Part shown: piece after piece, positions 12,552 to 15,385 of the stretch
Position numbering within the stretch: position 1 is the stretch's first letter
Layout of the letters: each line of letters begins with the position of its first letter
Origin: Azonexus sp.
GTDB taxonomy: Bacteria; Pseudomonadota; Gammaproteobacteria; Burkholderiales; Rhodocyclaceae
Length of the DNA: 15,385 nucleotides
NCBI GenBank assembly: GCA_031285115.1
Contig: JAITWU010000233.1
Span: forward strand, 1 to 15,385
Reading direction: 5' to 3'
The notes under the pieces: model-generated
What the model was told of the DNA's origin: nothing
Databases searched by the model: none
What the model saw: the letters and a program-made list of their open reading frames with translations, nothing else
Translations under genes and position numbers: made by a program

Positions 12552-15062
12552 TCAGACGCGGACAACCTTGACCGCGCATTTCTTGTAGTCGGTTTCCTTG
12601 GAAATCGGGCAGGTGGCGTCCAGCGTCAGCTTGTTGACCAGACGCCCAGCATCGAAGAAGGGAATAAAAACCAGACCGCGCGGCGGCTTGTTGCGTCCCC
12701 GCGTTTCGACGCGCAGCACGATTTCGCCGCGCCGTGAGCTGACTTTGACTTCCATGCCGCGCTGCAACCCGCGCTGTTTGGCGTCGTCCGGATTCATGAA
12801 GACGACGGCGTCGGGGAAGGATTTGTACAGCTCCGGCACGCGGCGGGTCATCGAACCGGTGTGCCAGTGTTCGAGGACGCGGCCAGTACTGAGCCAGAGG
12901 TCGTATTCCTTGTCCGGCGATTCGGCGGGCGGCTGGTAGGGCAGCGCGAAGATGATGGCCTTGCCGTCCTTGTTGCCGTAGAACTTCACGCCCTCGCCTT
13001 TTTTGACGTAAGGGTCGTAGCCTTCGCGGAAGCGCCAGAGCGTCTCCTTGCCATCGACCACCGGCCAGCGCAGGCCGCGCGACTGGTGGTAAGTCTCGAA
13101 GGACGCAAGATCGTGACCATGACCACGGCCAAAGGCGGCGTATTCCTCGAACAGCCCCTTTTGCACGTAGAAGCCGAAGTATTTGGATTCGTCGTTGTCA
13201 AAGCCTTTTTGCACTTCGTTTTCTTTGTATTTATTGACCACGCCATTGGCAAAGAGCACGTCGAACAGGGTTTTGCCCTTGTAGTGCGGCGTTTTGGCGA
13301 TCAGTTCAGCCGGCCAGACATCCTCGACCTTGAAGCGTTTGGCAAATTCCATGATCTGCCAGACATCGGAGCGCGACTCGCCCGGCCCCTTGATCTGCTG
13401 CCGCCAGAACTGCGTGCGCCGCTCGGCGTTGCCGTAAGCGCCTTCCTTTTCGACCCACATGGCGGTCGGCAAAATAAGATCGGCGGCCATACCGGAAACG
13501 GTCGGGTAAGGGTCGGAGACAACGATGAAATTATCCGGATTGCGCCAGCCGGGGAACATTTCTTCATTGATATTCGGCCCGGCCTGCATATTGTTGTTGC
13601 ACTGCTGCCAGTAGAAATTGACTTTGCCATCCTTCAAGGCACGCTGCATGGCGACGGCGTGCAGGCCAGGTTTATCGGGCAACGTGCCTTCCGGCAGGCC
13701 CCAGATTTTTTCCGAAATCTGGCGGTGTTCCGGGTTGGTCACCACCATATCGGCTGGCAGGCGATGGGAGAACGTCCCCACCTCGCGCGCCGTGCCGCAG
13801 GCCGAAGGCTGGCCGGTGAGCGAGAAGGGGCTGTTGCCCGGCTCGGAAATTTTGCCGACCAGGAGATGGATGTTGTAGATCAGGTTATTGGCCCAGGTGC
13901 CACGGGTGTGCTGGTTGAAACCCATCGTCCAGAAAGAGGTCACCTTGATTTTCGGGTCGGCGTACAACTCGGCCAGCGCCTGCAATTCCCGCACGGGGAC
14001 ACCGGAGAGTTTGGCGACATAATCGGCGGTGTAGGTCGAGACGAATTTCTTGAATTCATCAAAAGTAATCGGCTCCGACTTGCCGCTATCGCCCTTCGGC
14101 TTACCGTCGTCGCCGGGATAGCCGTTGTTGTTGGCGTCTTTTTCCAGCGCGTGGGTCGGGCGCAGGCCATAGCCGATGTCGGTCACGCTCTTCTTGAAAT
14201 TGACGTTTTTATCGACAAACGCCTGATTGACCTTGCCATTCTGGATGATGTAGTTGGCGATGTAGTTGAGAATCGCCAGATCCGTCTGCGGCTTGAAGAT
14301 GATGGGAATATCGGCGAGTTCATACGAGCGGTGCTCGAAGGTCGACAGCACGGCGACCTTGACGCCCTTGTTCGAGAGCTTGCGATCGGTCACCCGCGTC
14401 CACAGGATCGGGTGCATTTCCGCCATGTTCGACCCCCACAGCACAAAGGCGTCGGCATGTTCGATGTCGTCGTAGCAGCCCATCGGCTCGTCGATGCCGA
14501 AAGTGCGCATAAAACCAGCCACCGCCGAAGCCATGCAGTGGCGGGCATTGGGATCGAGGTTATTGGAGCGCAGCCCGGCCTTCATGAATTTGGTGGCGGC
14601 ATAACCATCCCAGATCGCCCACTGGCCAGAGCCGAACATCGCCACGCCGCCCGGCCCCTTGGCCTTCAAGGTCGCCTTGACCTTTTCTTCCATGATGTCG
14701 AAAGCCTGCTTCCACGAAATCGGCGCGAAATCGCCATTCTTGTCGTACTTGCCGTCGCTCATGCGCAGCATCGGCGTTTTCAGGCGATCTTTGCCGTACA
14801 TGATCTTCGACAAAAAATAGCCCTTGATGCAGTTCAGCCCGCGATTGACCGGCGCATCCGGGTCGCCCTGGGTGGCGACGACCTGGCCGTTCTGGGTGCC
14901 GACCAGCACGCTGCACCCGGTGCCGCAGAAGCGGCAGGGCGCTTTGTCCCAGCGTATTTCGTCCCCCGCCGCCGCCAGCGCGCTGCCACCGGGCAGCCCG
15001 GCCGCCGAAATGGCCGCCGCCGCCGCATTGGCCTTGATGAAATCCCGTCGATTGAGCTTCAC
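12552..15062 (-). CDS. napA: NapA, molybdenum catalytic subunit of periplasmic nitrate reductase
   Basis: An 836-residue bis-MGD molybdoenzyme that reduces nitrate to nitrite in the periplasm. It starts with a Tat signal (NRRDFIKA, then an alanine-rich stretch to about 32). Next comes a [4Fe-4S] site with cysteines at 43, 46, 50 and 78 (CRFCGTGC and LNCIKGYF), and the molybdenum ligand C176 in [10 protein letters not shown]. The C-terminal region has the molybdopterin-dinucleotide-binding features ([19 protein letters not shown]). Length is normal. The GTG at 15062 is the best start: it overlaps the napD stop (GTGA), has GGAGG seven bases upstream and places the twin-arginine motif at the N-terminus. 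The frame is open upstream but lacks family similarity there and overlaps napD. Position after napD and before napB supports the call. Confidence 0.98.
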   Translation of the reverse strand: MKLNRRDFIKANAAAAAISAAGLPGGSALAAAGDEIRWDKAPCRFCGTGCSVLVGTQNGQVVATQGDPDAPVNRGLNCIKGYFLSKIMYGKDRLKTPMLRMSDGKYDKNGDFAPISWKQAFDIMEEKVKATLKAKGPGGVAMFGSGQWAIWDGYAATKFMKAGLRSNNLDPNARHCMASAVAGFMRTFGIDEPMGCYDDIEHADAFVLWGSNMAEMHPILWTRVTDRKLSNKGVKVAVLSTFEHRSYELADIPIIFKPQTDLAILNYIANYIIQNGKVNQAFVDKNVNFKKSVTDIGYGLRPTHALEKDANNNGYPGDDGKPKGDSGKSEPITFDEFKKFVSTYTADYVAKLSGVPVRELQALAELYADPKIKVTSFWTMGFNQHTRGTWANNLIYNIHLLVGKISEPGNSPFSLTGQPSACGTAREVGTFSHRLPADMVVTNPEHRQISEKIWGLPEGTLPDKPGLHAVAMQRALKDGKVNFYWQQCNNNMQAGPNINEEMFPGWRNPDNFIVVSDPYPTVSGMAADLILPTAMWVEKEGAYGNAERRTQFWRQQIKGPGESRSDVWQIMEFAKRFKVEDVWPAELIAKTPHYKGKTLFDVLFANGVVNKYKENEVQKGFDNDESKYFGFYVQKGLFEEYAAFGRGHGHDLASFETYHQSRGLRWPVVDGKETLWRFREGYDPYVKKGEGVKFYGNKDGKAIIFALPYQPPAESPDKEYDLWLSTGRVLEHWHTGSMTRRVPELYKSFPDAVVFMNPDDAKQRGLQRGMEVKVSSRRGEIVLRVETRGRNKPPRGLVFIPFFDAGRLVNKLTLDATCPISKETDYKKCAVKVVRV

Positions 15063-15322
15063 AACCCTACCTCCTCGGTATCTGTTACCAACTCGTCGTC
15101 GCTGTATTGATAAACCATGGCCACCGATGCGACGCCGGGTACGCCATGCAAAGCCGCGTAACATTCCGCAGCCGCGTTTGTGTCGTCATTTTCGATCGTC
15201 ACCACCACCTTGCCTTCATCCGAACGGGCATGAATTTCAACGCCGGGCATGGCGACGAGCAAGGCGCAAGCCTCATCGAGCCGCGCCGGGGCAATGTACA
15301 AAATGGCGCTTGAGATGTTCAT
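15059..15322 (-). CDS. napD: NapD, chaperone for NapA maturation and Tat export
   Basis: A small cytoplasmic protein of 87 residues. It begins [15 protein letters not shown], and has [19 protein letters not shown] in the middle, the pattern of the ferredoxin-like NapD fold. From family knowledge, NapD binds the NapA twin-arginine signal peptide and delays export until the molybdenum cofactor is inserted. The start is ATG at 15322; an AAGG lies about 11 bases upstream, a weak ribosome-binding site. The stop overlaps the napA GTG by four bases, which ties chaperone and client synthesis together. It is the first complete nap gene in the window. Confidence 0.95.
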   Translation of the reverse strand: MNISSAILYIAPARLDEACALLVAMPGVEIHARSDEGKVVVTIENDDTNAAAECYAALHGVPGVASVAMVYQYSDDELVTDTEEVGL

Positions 15323-15385
15323 TCAGGTCAGCCTTTCAGCCAGCGGCAACGGACGACAACGGATGGGCCGTGATTATTCCCGCCC
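15323..15385 (-). other. Unassigned 63-base edge upstream of napD
   Basis: This stretch could be a leader or the tail of another gene. Two minus-strand frames are open from the edge to TGA stops at 15328 and 15336, but neither short peptide resembles NapF, NapE or another Nap protein to me. A GAATAAT near 15379-15373 resembles a -10, but any -35 lies outside the window. No FNR-type TTGAT-N4-ATCAA site is visible. Confidence 0.3.

Noticed and set aside
12861..15110. A 749-codon open frame on the plus strand opposite napA
   Set aside because: It is antisense to a gene with complete NapA motifs. Long antisense frames are expected in GC-rich DNA with strong third-position bias, and no domain is recognisable.
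15063..15164. A 34-codon N-terminal extension of NapA
   Set aside because: It overlaps napD and would bury the twin-arginine signal. The GTG at 15062 has GGAGG upstream and a stop-start overlap.
1..15385. Search for CRISPR arrays, insertion sequences, tRNA genes, phage or toxin-antitoxin modules
   Set aside because: No regularly spaced repeats, transposase motifs, tRNA-like folds or toxin-antitoxin pairs were seen; the region looks like core chromosome.

Overview
The window is a gene-dense, GC-rich bacterial chromosome segment. Every convincing gene lies on the minus strand, so in transcription order it reads from position 15385 down to 1. The gene content (a complete mra/dcw start, a meso-diaminopimelate-type MurE, DsbC, a UbiH/COQ6-type flavoprotein and a periplasmic nitrate reductase) indicates a Gram-negative proteobacterium. 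The protein style and gene order suggest a betaproteobacterium, probably Rhodocyclales-like and capable of nitrate respiration. That placement is inference; no rRNA or other marker settles it.

Layout in transcription order. (1) 15322-11455: napD-napA-napB-napC, a compact periplasmic nitrate reductase operon. A perfect 31-nt palindrome lies just after napC. (2) 11255-10956: a monocistronic HU-family DNA-binding protein gene with a strong intrinsic terminator. (3) 10897-6632: a probable four-gene unit of a small, glycine-rich, disordered unknown protein, a UbiH/COQ6-family FAD hydroxylase, the disulfide isomerase DsbC, and a membrane-bound Cache-PAS-GGDEF diguanylate cyclase. (4) 6631-6359: a 270-bp intergenic region holding three short hairpins, an AT-rich stretch and a recognisable promoter with MraZ-type operator repeats. 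(5) 6358-1: mraZ-rsmH-ftsL-ftsI-murE-murF-mraY, the start of the division and cell-wall cluster. It is cut by the window edge after 22 codons of mraY.

How the genes work together. MraZ probably controls its own operon through repeats overlapping the promoter -10. The rest of the cluster supplies the 16S rRNA methyltransferase RsmH, the divisome proteins FtsL and FtsI, and the cytoplasmic UDP-MurNAc-pentapeptide pathway (MurE, MurF, then MraY). Most junctions in this cluster overlap by 1 or 4 bases, which implies translational coupling. In the nap operon NapC passes quinol electrons to NapB and then NapA, and NapD binds the NapA Tat signal. The FAD hydroxylase and DsbC are housekeeping redox functions, and the cyclase adds a c-di-GMP output to the same transcript.

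I see no mobile element, CRISPR array, tRNA or rRNA, and no clearly novel multi-gene system. The points most worth checking are the MraZ operator/promoter architecture, the small disordered protein whose start sits directly behind a terminator with no ribosome-binding site, the hairpin clusters, and an extra CxxC at the NapC N-terminus.
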